Notes under the pieces: generated by a model
The model's database searches: none
The model's input: only the letters and a program-made list of their open reading frames with translations
What the model was told of the DNA's origin: nothing
From: Gammaproteobacteria bacterium
GTDB lineage: Bacteria > Pseudomonadota > Gammaproteobacteria > GRL18
Reading direction: 5' to 3'
Assembly (NCBI GenBank): GCA_027012135.1
Contig: JALUZF010000084.1
Location: 1 to 34,084, forward strand
Length of the DNA stretch: 34,084 nt
Program-made: the position numbers and the translations under genes
Part shown: piece after piece, positions 1-7,580 of the stretch
Numbering within the stretch: position 1 is the first letter of the stretch
Layout: every line of letters starts with the position of its first letter

Positions 1-1
1 A

Positions 2-88
2 ATTATTCTTAACGGAAAAGTTAATCAAACAGTACAAGAGTGGATTCCCATACAGAAGCATGAAAATCAGAAGAACTGGCAGAATTAA
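2..88 (+). CDS. possible 3' end of a rightward gene, cut by the left edge
   Basis: A frame is open from the window edge through 28 codons to a TAA at 86-88. It ends in a polar, Trp-containing tail (...WIPIQKHENQKNWQN). It would run convergently into the AOR cluster, whose last stop codon is at 100-102. The piece is too short to assign to a family, and a second plus-strand frame is also open here, so this is only a possible gene end. Confidence 0.3.
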   Translation: MILNGKVNQTVQEWIPIQKHENQKNWQN

Positions 89-99
89 TAACGTCTTTA

Positions 100-351
100 C
101 TAACCGCCGGCCACTTCCGGCCAGAGTGCCAGGGTATCACCTTCTTTTAACAGGGTTGTATCCCGGTCTTCACCGCAGACATAGACACCGTTAAGGATCA
201 CCAGGTAAGCATCCTCACGATCAATATGCCAGGCATCTATGACATCATTGATACTGGTGCCCTCTTCAATTTCAATTTCTGCCGCATTACGCTGAGCATG
301 TGAGGGCAGGTGTTTTGCCAGAAACGCGAAGCATTTTAAGGTGATTTTCAT
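100..351 (-). CDS. MoaD/ThiS-like sulfur-carrier protein of the AOR cluster
   Basis: A small beta-grasp protein of 83 aa ending in Gly-Gly (...LWPEVAGG). That diglycine tail is what MoaD and ThiS proteins use to carry thiocarboxylate sulfur in molybdopterin or thiamine synthesis. I chose the ATG at 349-351 (MKITLKCFAF) because the longer frame would need a TTG start and adds residues not typical of the fold. It starts about 40 bp after the FAD-oxidoreductase stop and is the last gene of the leftward AOR cluster. MoaD-like genes are known in bacterial tungsten AOR operons such as that of Aromatoleum. A dedicated role in making the tungsten pyranopterin cofactor is inferred; it could also serve general Moco synthesis. 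Confidence 0.8.
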   Translation of the reverse strand: MKITLKCFAFLAKHLPSHAQRNAAEIEIEEGTSINDVIDAWHIDREDAYLVILNGVYVCGEDRDTTLLKEGDTLALWPEVAGG

Positions 352-391
352 AAAATCAAAATTCCCAATTATTCCCAACTATACCCGACAA

Positions 392-1636
392 TCAGGCAAC
401 ACCGACAGAACAGGCCAGCCAGGCTTCCATCAGCCGTTCCGGATTTTTCTGCAGACGGCCTTTCCATTGTCCAAGAGAGACTTTTCCGCGTATTAAACCC
501 CGGGCCACACCGATATTTTCAGTATGCCCCAGGCTGCTGATACCCACCAGTACATCGTCTTTAAACTGCAGGTTAAGATATTTATAACGCTCCCTGTCCA
601 CGATGCAGACTGAATCACCTCCGGTGACACCCATCCACTGACCAAATGAGGTGGAGATTAAGCCCAGAGTATCCAGAACATTCATATTCAGACTGCCCTG
701 ATGCTCCAGGGTATTGTCCTGCACCATATTAGTTGCAGCCACCCGGCCATGTTCCACAGCAGTGGGCTGGATGGCCTGCACAGTAAATTCACCGGTGGAA
801 AAGTCCCGTCCCTGAGCCACATCGCCGGCTGCATAAACGGCCGGATGACTGGTCTGCAGATAACCGTTAACCAGAATACCCTGATCGGTTTCAATGCCGC
901 TGTCCTGCAGATAATCAATATTGGAACGTACACCAGTGGCTGAAATCACCAGATCAGCCGACAGACTTTCTCCGGAATCCAGTACGACGGACAGAGGCTC
1001 ACCGGCTTCAATGGAGGTAACACTATGACTGGTCAGTACCCGTACGCCCCTGTCCACACACCATTGTTTAAGCATATTGCCTGCCGTATCATCCATCATA
1101 CGCGGCACCATCCGGTCACCGCGCTCAACCACAGTCAGGCTGACACCCCGCTTAACCAGCGACTCCAGAATAATACAGCCGATAAAACCGGCCCCCATCA
1201 GTACGACCGATGAACCGCTTTTTGCTCTTGCAGCAATTTCCCGGGCATCCTCCAGAGTCCAGCAGTGCCGTACGCCCTCCAGATCCACGCCCGGTATGGG
1301 CGGGTTAATCGGTATTGCGCCGGTTGCCAGCAGTAAACGGTCAAAATCAGGTGACTCACCATTATCCAGTTTAAGCTGTTTAGCTGATGCATCAATACCG
1401 CTGATACGCTGCTGTAATCGCTTGATATTCAGCTGTTCATAATAACCTTCGGTTTTGCGTAAATGAGTGCCCTGTTCAGCAATTTTTTCACTTAACAGAT
1501 AGGGAATGGCCATACGTGAATAAGGCGGCTCCGGTTCTGCACCAATAAGCGTTATGGAGGCATCCGGGGAGAGTTTACGAATAGTTTCACAGGCCACCAC
1601 ACCGGCCGGGCCTGCTCCTGCTACAATATATTGCAT
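392..1636 (-). CDS. FAD-dependent NAD(P)-disulfide-type oxidoreductase of the AOR cluster
   Basis: A 414-aa flavoprotein of the pyridine nucleotide-disulfide oxidoreductase superfamily. The N-terminus has a dinucleotide fold for FAD (VAGAGPAG), a second GxGxxG fold for NAD(P) follows near residue 155 (LMGAGFIG), and the FAD-closing motif is AAGDVA. I moved the start from an upstream codon to the ATG at 1634-1636, because the FAD fold begins there and AGGA sits 8 nt upstream. It lies between the AOR catalytic gene and the MoaD-like gene. In characterised bacterial AORs such as AorABC of Aromatoleum, a comparable flavin subunit links the iron-sulfur chain to NAD+. That role is inferred here. 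No redox-active CxxC/CxxxxC is seen, so it is not a classic disulfide reductase. Confidence 0.85.
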   Translation of the reverse strand: MQYIVAGAGPAGVVACETIRKLSPDASITLIGAEPEPPYSRMAIPYLLSEKIAEQGTHLRKTEGYYEQLNIKRLQQRISGIDASAKQLKLDNGESPDFDRLLLATGAIPINPPIPGVDLEGVRHCWTLEDAREIAARAKSGSSVVLMGAGFIGCIILESLVKRGVSLTVVERGDRMVPRMMDDTAGNMLKQWCVDRGVRVLTSHSVTSIEAGEPLSVVLDSGESLSADLVISATGVRSNIDYLQDSGIETDQGILVNGYLQTSHPAVYAAGDVAQGRDFSTGEFTVQAIQPTAVEHGRVAATNMVQDNTLEHQGSLNMNVLDTLGLISTSFGQWMGVTGGDSVCIVDRERYKYLNLQFKDDVLVGISSLGHTENIGVARGLIRGKVSLGQWKGRLQKNPERLMEAWLACSVGVA

Positions 1637-1680
1637 TGATTGATTCCTGGTGAATGAGTGTTTAGTAGCCCTCACCCTGT

Positions 1681-1701
1681 CCCTCTCCCGAAGGGAGAGG
1701 G
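1681..1701. repeat. short REP-like hairpin CCCTCTCCC-gaa-GGGAGAGGG
   Basis: A perfect 9-bp inverted repeat with a 3-nt loop, preceded by CCCTCACCCTGT. Similar CCTCACCCTxxCCCTCTCCC strings are common dispersed intergenic repeats in gammaproteobacteria. It lies in the 199-bp gap between the AOR catalytic gene and the FAD-oxidoreductase gene and could act as an mRNA stabiliser or processing point within the operon. Confidence 0.75.
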
Positions 1702-1737
1702 AATAAAAGCATGGGAGTTACTTGAAATATACTCTGA

Positions 1738-1826
1738 GTATCCAGGTGTGATAGTGCCTTTCTAAAGTTTCGGCAGCATGGATGGATTCACGGCATCTTT
1801 AGAAAGGTGCTATCACACCCGGATAC
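1738..1826. repeat. 89-bp palindromic element between AOR genes
   Basis: Two 30-nt arms, 1738-1767 and 1797-1826, are inverted copies with three mismatches. They enclose a 29-nt loop containing GCATGGATGGATTCACGGC. The element fills the gap downstream of the AOR catalytic gene, next to the REP-like hairpin at 1681-1701. It carries no gene. It resembles the dispersed palindromic intergenic elements of gammaproteobacteria and differs in sequence from the three larger palindromes elsewhere in this window. Confidence 0.8.
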
Positions 1827-1835
1827 GGACTTGAT

Positions 1836-3692
1836 TTATAGCCCCAGACGATTCAGTGTCTCATCGGTAGGTACACCGTCTTCATTCCAGCCGCGCTTTT
1901 CATAATATTCAGGCAGCATTTTTTCCACCTCTGAATAACGGCCTTTGGCGGGGCCGGTTCGTGCTGCACCCTCTTCACTCTTCAGTCGTTCCGGAAGGGT
2001 ATCATCGGCTTTGGTTACACCGGCCTGCATATTGTACTGACGTTCCATATTCCAGACCCGTTCACCCAGTTCCACCAGTTTTTCCGGTGTCCATTCACCT
2101 TCGCAGGCAGCATCCAGCTGAGGAGCAATATTGGTCATATCCCAGGCAAAGGTGGTAAACAGACATAAACCGCTGGAATCTACAGCAGCCGTTGCATCCT
2201 GGAATGCCTTAACCAGTTCCGGTTTGCCTTCAGTCACCAGCGGATCGGTCTTAACCGGGACACCCAGCACTTCTGAGGCAACGGTATAACCACGCACATG
2301 GCAGGCACCGCGGTTGGAAGTGGCATAGTTCAGACCGATACCCTGTATACCACGAGGATCATAAGCCGGGAATTCCTGACCCTTAACGGTCATAGACAAC
2401 TCGGGATGCCCGTATTTCTCACATAAACGTTTTGAACCCAGTGCCAGTTCCTTACCAAAACCTTCACCGGTAGCCACCCATTCTGCGGCTTTGGCCAGTG
2501 CTTCGGCAGAACCAAAGTTAAAGGCAACACCACCGGTCTGCTCATCGGTAATAACGCCCATTTCATATAGTTCCATGGCAGCCGCAACGGTGGCACCAAA
2601 GGTAATGGGATCATAACCATCTTCATTACACAGGAAGTTGGCATAGGTCAGGGCGTCCAGATCATTGACTTCAGTATCTGCACCCAGAGCCCAGGCTGCT
2701 TCATATTCCAGTCCCCCGGAATTACCCCAGTATTTAGCCTTGTTTTCCACCGTAAAGTGGCCTTTATCAATGGTGGAAATACGACCACAGGCAATAGTAC
2801 AGCCAAAACAGGCCGCATTCGTCGTCAGATTAGGTTTGCCATCACTCTTGCGCGGTTCGTGCATGGCTTCCCCGGAAATATCATGGGCACCATCAAACTG
2901 TACTTCCTGCATGTTTCTGGCAGGTAATGCCCCAATTTCATTAATCACATTCATCAGCACCTGGGTACCATAGGCGGGCAGCCCCTGACCGGTAACCGGA
3001 TTTTCTGCCAGAATAACCTTGTTCTCATTAACCACCTGCATAAAACGGGCAGGATCCTTAATATTGCCCACACCCAGGGTGCCACGTACAGCAACGGCCT
3101 TCAGATTTTTGGACGCCATTACCGTACCCACACCGGAACGTCCTGCAGCACGATGCAGATCATTGATAATACCGGCATACAGACAGCCGGATTCTGCAGA
3201 GCGCCCTACCGCTGAGATACGCAGCAGGGGATCCTGGTACCTGTTATGCAGCCATTCATCGGTATACCAGACGGAGGTACCCCAGATTTCGGAAGCATCC
3301 ACCAGTTCAGCATGATCGTCTTCCACATAAAGATAGACCGGTGAAGGTGATTTACCTTCAAAAATAATCATATCCCAGCCGGCATGCTTCATTTCAGCAC
3401 CGATAAAGCCACCGGAATTAGAACAGGCAATGCAATTGGTCAACGGGCTTTTGGTGACAACGGAATAGCGTCCGCCGGTGGCAGCCATAGTACCGGTTAA
3501 AGGCCCGGTGGCCATAATCATTTTATTATCCGGCCCCAGGGGATCACATTTAGGGTCAGTTTCTTCTACCAGGTATTTGCTGGCCAGACCACGCTGACCC
3601 AGGTATTGCTGAGCCCATTCCATATTCAGAGGTTCTGCATTGACAGACCCTTCTGTCAGGTTTACACGAAGGATTTTTCCAGTCCAGGACAT
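1836..3692 (-). CDS. aor: aldehyde ferredoxin oxidoreductase, tungsten-pterin catalytic subunit
   Basis: A 618-aa protein of the AOR family, which oxidises aldehydes to carboxylic acids at a tungsten bis-pyranopterin site. Its length matches Pyrococcus AOR. The N-terminal domain begins MSWTGKILRVNLTEG, as is typical. The cysteines that bind the [4Fe-4S] cluster beside the pterin are visible as C295-x2-C298-x3-C302 plus C510 (GLCLF). The start has a good ribosome site (GGAG, 7 nt away). It lies downstream of the ferredoxin-type subunit and upstream of the FAD and MoaD-like genes, the same kinds of partners found in bacterial NAD-linked AORs. Tungsten use is inferred from the family. It should be cytoplasmic: there is no signal peptide. 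Confidence 0.95.
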   Translation of the reverse strand: MSWTGKILRVNLTEGSVNAEPLNMEWAQQYLGQRGLASKYLVEETDPKCDPLGPDNKMIMATGPLTGTMAATGGRYSVVTKSPLTNCIACSNSGGFIGAEMKHAGWDMIIFEGKSPSPVYLYVEDDHAELVDASEIWGTSVWYTDEWLHNRYQDPLLRISAVGRSAESGCLYAGIINDLHRAAGRSGVGTVMASKNLKAVAVRGTLGVGNIKDPARFMQVVNENKVILAENPVTGQGLPAYGTQVLMNVINEIGALPARNMQEVQFDGAHDISGEAMHEPRKSDGKPNLTTNAACFGCTIACGRISTIDKGHFTVENKAKYWGNSGGLEYEAAWALGADTEVNDLDALTYANFLCNEDGYDPITFGATVAAAMELYEMGVITDEQTGGVAFNFGSAEALAKAAEWVATGEGFGKELALGSKRLCEKYGHPELSMTVKGQEFPAYDPRGIQGIGLNYATSNRGACHVRGYTVASEVLGVPVKTDPLVTEGKPELVKAFQDATAAVDSSGLCLFTTFAWDMTNIAPQLDAACEGEWTPEKLVELGERVWNMERQYNMQAGVTKADDTLPERLKSEEGAARTGPAKGRYSEVEKMLPEYYEKRGWNEDGVPTDETLNRLGL

Positions 3693-3781
3693 TCGATTTC
3701 TCCTATCCGTTAAAGCCCGTTTTTCTTTATATTAGATAACATTGGCTTTAAAATTTGTACGCATGAAAGTGATTTTGAATA

Positions 3782-4260
3782 TTATGCAGAGGCCGACGGA
3801 TTATTATCCGTTTCTTTGGCCCATTGACGCATTTTCTCATAACCGGTTTGATCCGCATCGACATAAACAATCGCCTGCGTAGGACAGGCCGATACACATT
3901 TTGGATCACCACCGCATAAATCACACTTAATGACCTTACCGGTAGAATGATTATAATTAACGGTGCCGAAAGGACAGGCAATAGTACAGACTTTACAGCC
4001 TACACAGGCACTGTCATTAACATCCTTAGCTCCGGTTTCGCTATTGAGGGTAATGGCATCCACTGGACAGGCCTGCTGGCACCATGCCTCAGCGCACTGG
4101 GTACAGGTATAGGGAACAAAACGGCCTTCCTGATGAAAAGTAAATACCCGGATACGGGATCTGGAAGGGTTGAACACGCCTTCATGTTCATAAGAACAGG
4201 CCAGTTCACATTGCAGACATCCGTGCACTTGTCCGGATCAATTAACAGGGCTTTTTGCAT
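3782..4260 (-). pseudogene. 16-Cys ferredoxin-type electron-transfer subunit of AOR, with an N-terminal frameshift
   Basis: The ATG at 4258-4260 has a strong ribosome site (AAGGAG, 10 nt away) and encodes MQKALLIDPDKCT. The family motif then continues in another frame as GCLQCELACSYEHEG. Loss of one base near 4222-4225 (GGG to GG) explains it, since ACG-GGA-TGT would restore CTGCLQC. The repaired product is about 159 aa with four Cys groups (CxxCxxCxxxC, CTQCx4CQQAC, CVGCKVCTIAC, CDLCx5CVSAC), enough for four [4Fe-4S] clusters. A GTG at 4226-4228 is the only in-frame rescue start, but it loses the first cluster Cys and has no ribosome site. By analogy with AorA it should carry electrons from the pterin subunit to the FAD subunit. 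A sequencing error and a true mutation cannot be separated here. Confidence 0.85.
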
Positions 4261-4276
4261 GTAGATACAACTCCTT

Positions 4277-4302
4277 TAAAAATAGCAAAACCAGGTTTTG
4301 CT
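4277..4302 (-). terminator. hairpin plus T-run between the cytochrome c' and AOR genes
   Basis: AGCAAAACC and GGTTTTGCT (4284-4302) form a 9-bp palindrome around one base. In the leftward direction it is followed by ATTTTT and then at once by the AAAGGAG ribosome site of the ferredoxin gene. It could be a weak intrinsic terminator for the cytochrome c' gene or an attenuator for the AOR genes. The stem is AT-rich, so its strength is uncertain. Confidence 0.5.
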
Positions 4303-4351
4303 GGCTCAAGGCAGAAAATACAACTAACTTTAAGCAGTCAAACCGATTAAC

Positions 4352-4810
4352 TTAAAGTTCACGATACTTCTTATGACAGGCTTTACAGGTATTACTAATC
4401 TCTTTAACCTGTTCTAAAGCCTTATCACGCTCGTTAGCTTCAATCAGCCTGACCATGGTTTCACTGGCTTTAATAAGCTTCAGTGCTTTCTGATTAAAAT
4501 CACCTTTGTTTTCCCAGATTTCCTCTTTGGCTTCAGTATCACCAAAATCAGATTCCGGAGGGAAGACACTTTCAATCATATTGGCCATATCAACCATGGA
4601 TCGGGCATGGGGCAGCCATTGATCAGGCTGGCTGATCCGGCCTGTGGCCAGAAATTTAAGGGCTTTAAAGTGATTGGACATGGCAGTCATAACATATTGC
4701 CGGTACTTGATGACATTTTCTGAACTGTCACCTTCAGGACCAAAGGCAAAAGAAAAGCTGGAAAACAGAAAACTGAGTGACAGGGTAAAGAGTAATACCG
4801 TTTTTTTCAT
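4352..4810 (-). CDS. class II cytochrome c (cytochrome c' type), exported
   Basis: A 152-aa protein with an N-terminal signal peptide (MKKTVLLFTLSLSFLF...SFAF) and a single C-terminal haem motif CKACH followed by KKYREL. A haem motif near the C-terminus after a helical bundle is the hallmark of class II cytochromes c. It should be periplasmic. I prefer the ATG at 4808-4810, with AAGGAA just upstream, over the ATG five codons earlier. Members bind NO or CO or carry electrons. The actual role here is unknown. It lies upstream of the AOR genes in the same direction but is separated by a hairpin, so co-transcription is uncertain. Confidence 0.85.
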   Translation of the reverse strand: MKKTVLLFTLSLSFLFSSFSFAFGPEGDSSENVIKYRQYVMTAMSNHFKALKFLATGRISQPDQWLPHARSMVDMANMIESVFPPESDFGDTEAKEEIWENKGDFNQKALKLIKASETMVRLIEANERDKALEQVKEISNTCKACHKKYREL

Positions 4811-4942
4811 AAATGGTTCCTTCATCTGAATAGCAGACGCTTAACGACTCATTGTTAATAAGCCGTTTGTAGATATTTCAGCTGAGTATTACATATAATA
4901 TTATGAAATAAAACACAGCTGAGCAACTTCCCAGCACATCAG

Positions 4943-4971
4943 TTTTCAAGTAAATACTAATTGTGTATAAT
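4943..4971 (+). promoter_or_regulatory. candidate sigma-70 promoter for the 61-aa gene
   Basis: A perfect TATAAT (4966-4971) has TTTCAA 17 bp upstream as a weak -35. It lies about 50 bp before the start codon of the small rightward gene. The rest of the 212-bp divergent region to the cytochrome c' gene is AT-rich and shows no clear operator. Confidence 0.45.
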
Positions 4972-5022
4972 AAATAACCATTTTTATTTATTTTGTAACT
5001 TGCAGACTAAGACTATCAAAGT

Positions 5023-5208
5023 ATGGATCATCAAAAACTTGCTCAATATCTGGAAGTTATCTGTCAGAGCGGCTGTGATTCAGTGAATGCCACCATCCAG
5101 GCCATGGAAAACAATCAGCCCACCAGTATTACTGCAGAACTGCAGCCGGAAGAACAGCAAATTGTACTGCAGGAACTTAAAGCTATTATGTCTGTTTACG
5201 ACCAGTAA
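5023..5208 (+). CDS. small uncharacterised 61-aa protein
   Basis: A short acidic, helix-prone protein (MDHQKLAQYLEVICQSGCDS...). It has two cysteines four residues apart (CQSGC), no signal peptide and no membrane segment. I do not recognise the family. A TATAAT box lies about 50 bp upstream, but the ribosome site is poor. The stop is directly followed by the target duplication of an IS66-like element, so insertion happened just beyond the gene end and left it intact. The gene could be a real small protein or a chance frame; the promoter and protein-like composition favour a gene. Confidence 0.6.
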   Translation: MDHQKLAQYLEVICQSGCDSVNATIQAMENNQPTSITAELQPEEQQIVLQELKAIMSVYDQ

Positions 5209-5395
5209 TTTTCTGTAACTACTCAGCGTATTCATCGTTTGCACCACTCTTGTAGGTAAGAGATGCGTTATTTTCGTACTCAAATAGTCACGTATTAATA
5301 CACGCTCACATTTTCCGTGCACCTCTTGAGGTAGCGAAGCTATTGTGCCTTGAACTGGCACAAAATCTAAATACCCTGAGCAGTTACAATTTTCT
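5207..5395. mobile_element. IS66-like non-autonomous element (MITE) with 8-bp target duplication
   Basis: A 173-bp element (5215-5387) is bounded by 18-bp inverted ends, GTAACTACTCAGCGTATT and the complement of AATACCCTGAGCAGTTAC, with 16/18 matches. It is flanked by a perfect 8-bp direct repeat AATTTTCT at 5207-5214 and 5388-5395. Ends starting GTAA with 8-bp target duplications are the signature of the IS66 family. The interior codes for nothing recognisable, so it would move only with a transposase supplied from elsewhere. The left duplication overlaps the last two bases of the 61-aa gene's stop codon. Confidence 0.85.
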
Positions 5396-5444
5396 TTTCT
5401 ATTCCTCAATCCGGTTAACTGCTTCACAGCTTTTCTCTGCTTAC

Positions 5445-5473
5445 CTGTCATTAATAATCTTTATTGCTATAAT
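5445..5473 (+). promoter_or_regulatory. candidate sigma-70 promoter of pilU
   Basis: CTGTCA (5445-5450) and TATAAT (5468-5473) are 17 bp apart, 4/6 and 6/6 matches to the consensus, about 75 bp before the pilU start. The MITE ends 50 bp upstream of the -35, so its insertion cut pilU off from whatever lay further upstream. Confidence 0.55.
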
Positions 5474-5546
5474 TCTGGAACAGGCATTTAAATCTAAATA
5501 ATAAAAGCCAAAAACTCATATACGCAGTTAATGAAGGTATCTTGCA

Positions 5547-6644
5547 ATGGATATAAGCAAATTTCTCCAGTTAATGGTGGATGAAGAAGCATCTGACCTG
5601 TTTTTCAGTACCCATGCCAATGTTTCCATGAAGGTAATGGGAAAACTGCGCCCGGTCAGTAAACAGAAACTCACATCGGAACAGGTCCAGGCTATTTTAT
5701 TTAACCTGGTTGATGAAGAAAAACTACAGGAATTCCATGATACTCTGGAGCTGAATTTTGCCATTTCCCTGCCTGAAATTGGCCGTTTTCGTGCTAATGC
5801 TTTTCGTCAGCGTGGCGATATTGCCCTTGTTATCCGTCACATTAAAACTGAAATTCCCAGGGTGTCAGATATTAACCTGCCGCCTATTCTGAATGACCTG
5901 GTGGCTCATAAAAACGGCCTGATAATAGTGGTCGGAGCTACCGGTTCAGGCAAGTCCACCTCGCTGGCGGCCATGATCGGTTATCGAAATGCCAATATTG
6001 GCGGCCATATCCTGACCATTGAAGATCCAGTGGAGTTTATTCATTCCCATAAAAAAGCCATTGTTAATCAGCGGGAAGTCGGCCTGGATACCCTGAACTA
6101 CAGTAATGCTCTGAAAAATGCCATGCGTGAAGCACCTGATGTGATCCTTATCGGGGAGGTTCGGGATTCTGTAACCATGGAACATGCCATGGCTTATGCG
6201 GATACCGGCCACCTGTGTTTAACCACCCTGCATGCCAGTAATGCCCTGCAGTCTCTGGATCGTATTTTTAACTTTTTCCCTAAAAATGCCCACCGCCAGT
6301 TATCCGAAGATTTATCCAGAAACCTGCGGGCTATTATTTCTCAACGTCTGATCCCTGGCAAGGACGGTAATCTCTACCCTGCCGTGGAAGTACTGATTAA
6401 TACGCCCTATGTCACTGAGATTCTGCAGCAGGGTAAACTGGAAAAACTGCCCGAGGCTATGGAACAGGGTGCTAAATACGGTATGGCGACCTTTGATGAA
6501 GTACTGTACAAAATGTATAAGGCCGGCACCATTGATGTTAAAACCGCTCTCGAATATGCCGACTCCTACAATAATCTGCAGCTGAAGATCCGTATGAGTG
6601 ACGGCAGTGCCGGGGATGAGGTATTTTCAGATATTGAGTTTTAA
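5547..6644 (+). CDS. pilU: type IV pilus retraction ATPase PilU
   Basis: A 365-aa cytoplasmic secretion-type ATPase of the PilT/PilU family, powering type IV pilus retraction. Visible motifs are a Walker A GATGSGKST near residue 130, an Asp box (TIEDPVEFIH), a Walker B region (DVILIGEVRD) and the His box (TGHLCLTTLHA). The sequence MREAPDVILIGEVRDSVTME and the acidic C-terminal tail (...EVFSDIEF) fit PilU better than PilT. Length is normal. No pilT or other pilus gene is beside it here, whereas pilT and pilU are often adjacent, so this copy seems to stand alone with its own promoter. Confidence 0.93.
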   Translation: MDISKFLQLMVDEEASDLFFSTHANVSMKVMGKLRPVSKQKLTSEQVQAILFNLVDEEKLQEFHDTLELNFAISLPEIGRFRANAFRQRGDIALVIRHIKTEIPRVSDINLPPILNDLVAHKNGLIIVVGATGSGKSTSLAAMIGYRNANIGGHILTIEDPVEFIHSHKKAIVNQREVGLDTLNYSNALKNAMREAPDVILIGEVRDSVTMEHAMAYADTGHLCLTTLHASNALQSLDRIFNFFPKNAHRQLSEDLSRNLRAIISQRLIPGKDGNLYPAVEVLINTPYVTEILQQGKLEKLPEAMEQGAKYGMATFDEVLYKMYKAGTIDVKTALEYADSYNNLQLKIRMSDGSAGDEVFSDIEF

Positions 6645-6664
6645 GAGACAGGGAGTAGGTTTTG

Positions 6665-6690
6665 GGTTTTAGGTGACAGGTTTTAGGTGA
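6665..6690. repeat. short direct repeat GGTTTTAGGTGA x2
   Basis: Two copies (6665-6676 and 6679-6690) in the 61-bp gap between the convergent pilU and cysQ genes, preceded by a related TAGGTTTTGG. It looks like slippage-prone filler; no terminator stem is obvious. Confidence 0.6.
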
Positions 6691-6705
6691 TCAAGAATTT
6701 CCGGT

Positions 6706-7578
6706 TCAGGGGAGGAATTTTTCCCAGTGGATGCTTTTATCACCAAAGACAAAAAAATGAGGGTTTAGCAGGGAATCTTTGTTATTGTAACTCAGACGCT
6801 GCATCTGCAAATCTGTAATTCGGCCGCCGGCTTCTTCGACAATGCACTGGGCAGCAGCAGTATCCCATTCTGAAGTAGGCCCCAGACGGACGTAAAGGTC
6901 GGCCTTGCCTTCTGCTATCAGGCAGGATTTTAGTGAGCTGCCCAGAAACGTCATGCCATAGCCCTTAAAATGCTTCTCCACATTTTTTAGGTAGGCCAGC
7001 AATGCCGGACTGCGGGAAGAACGGGTACCGGCTATCATGGGGTAATCAGGGCAGTGTTCTCTGACATGCAGCGGTCTGGCCTCATCATTATTTTCCAGCC
7101 TGAAGGCACCGTTCTGTATACAGGCATAATAACAGACCTGCCGTACCGGGCTGTACACCACACCAATAACGGGATAGTGCCGGTGGATCAGGGCGATATT
7201 AATACTGAACTCCCCACTGCGTTCAATAAAGGCCCGGGTACCGTCCAGCGGATCCACCAACCAGTAGGTTTCCCAGCTTTGTCTCCGGGCAAAATCCACT
7301 TCATCTGATTCTTCTGATAGAACAGGAATATCCGGGGTTAATAAAGAGAGACTTTTTACAATCTGCTCATTAGCGGCCAGATCAGCACAGGTTACTGGAG
7401 TATTGTCTTTTTTATTATTTACCTGAAAACTGGAGCGGTAAATCTCCAGAATACTCTGCCCCACATTACGCGTTAACTCAATAATCTCAGGCATCCAGTT
7501 TCTTAAGGCAATTTTTAAATCCTCCGAAAGTTCTGGTTCTGAATATTGAGTTTTTTTTGAATGGTCAGATTCAGACAT
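6706..7578 (-). CDS. cysQ: 3'(2'),5'-bisphosphate nucleotidase CysQ
   Basis: A 290-aa member of the lithium-sensitive inositol monophosphatase superfamily. CysQ removes the 3'-phosphate from PAP, the by-product of sulfate assimilation. The metal-site motif DPLDGT is near residue 110, an upstream EES motif supplies another ligand, and the second signature SEWDTAAAQ is near the C-terminus. It has about 30 extra polar N-terminal residues compared with typical 250-270-aa CysQ. It starts 2 bp after the nudE stop, so the two are translated from one leftward message. The cysQ-nudE pairing is common in gammaproteobacteria. Confidence 0.9.
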   Translation of the reverse strand: MSESDHSKKTQYSEPELSEDLKIALRNWMPEIIELTRNVGQSILEIYRSSFQVNNKKDNTPVTCADLAANEQIVKSLSLLTPDIPVLSEESDEVDFARRQSWETYWLVDPLDGTRAFIERSGEFSINIALIHRHYPVIGVVYSPVRQVCYYACIQNGAFRLENNDEARPLHVREHCPDYPMIAGTRSSRSPALLAYLKNVEKHFKGYGMTFLGSSLKSCLIAEGKADLYVRLGPTSEWDTAAAQCIVEEAGGRITDLQMQRLSYNNKDSLLNPHFFVFGDKSIHWEKFLP

Positions 7579-7580
7579 AA

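Noticed and set aside
1077-1442. 121-codon rightward frame within the FAD-oxidoreductase gene
   Set aside because: It is antisense to a clearly conserved flavoprotein and shows no recognisable motif; treated as a shadow frame.
5080-5451. 123-codon leftward frame across the MITE
   Set aside because: It spans the 61-aa gene, the element and its flanks with no family resemblance. IS66 accessory or transposase motifs are absent.
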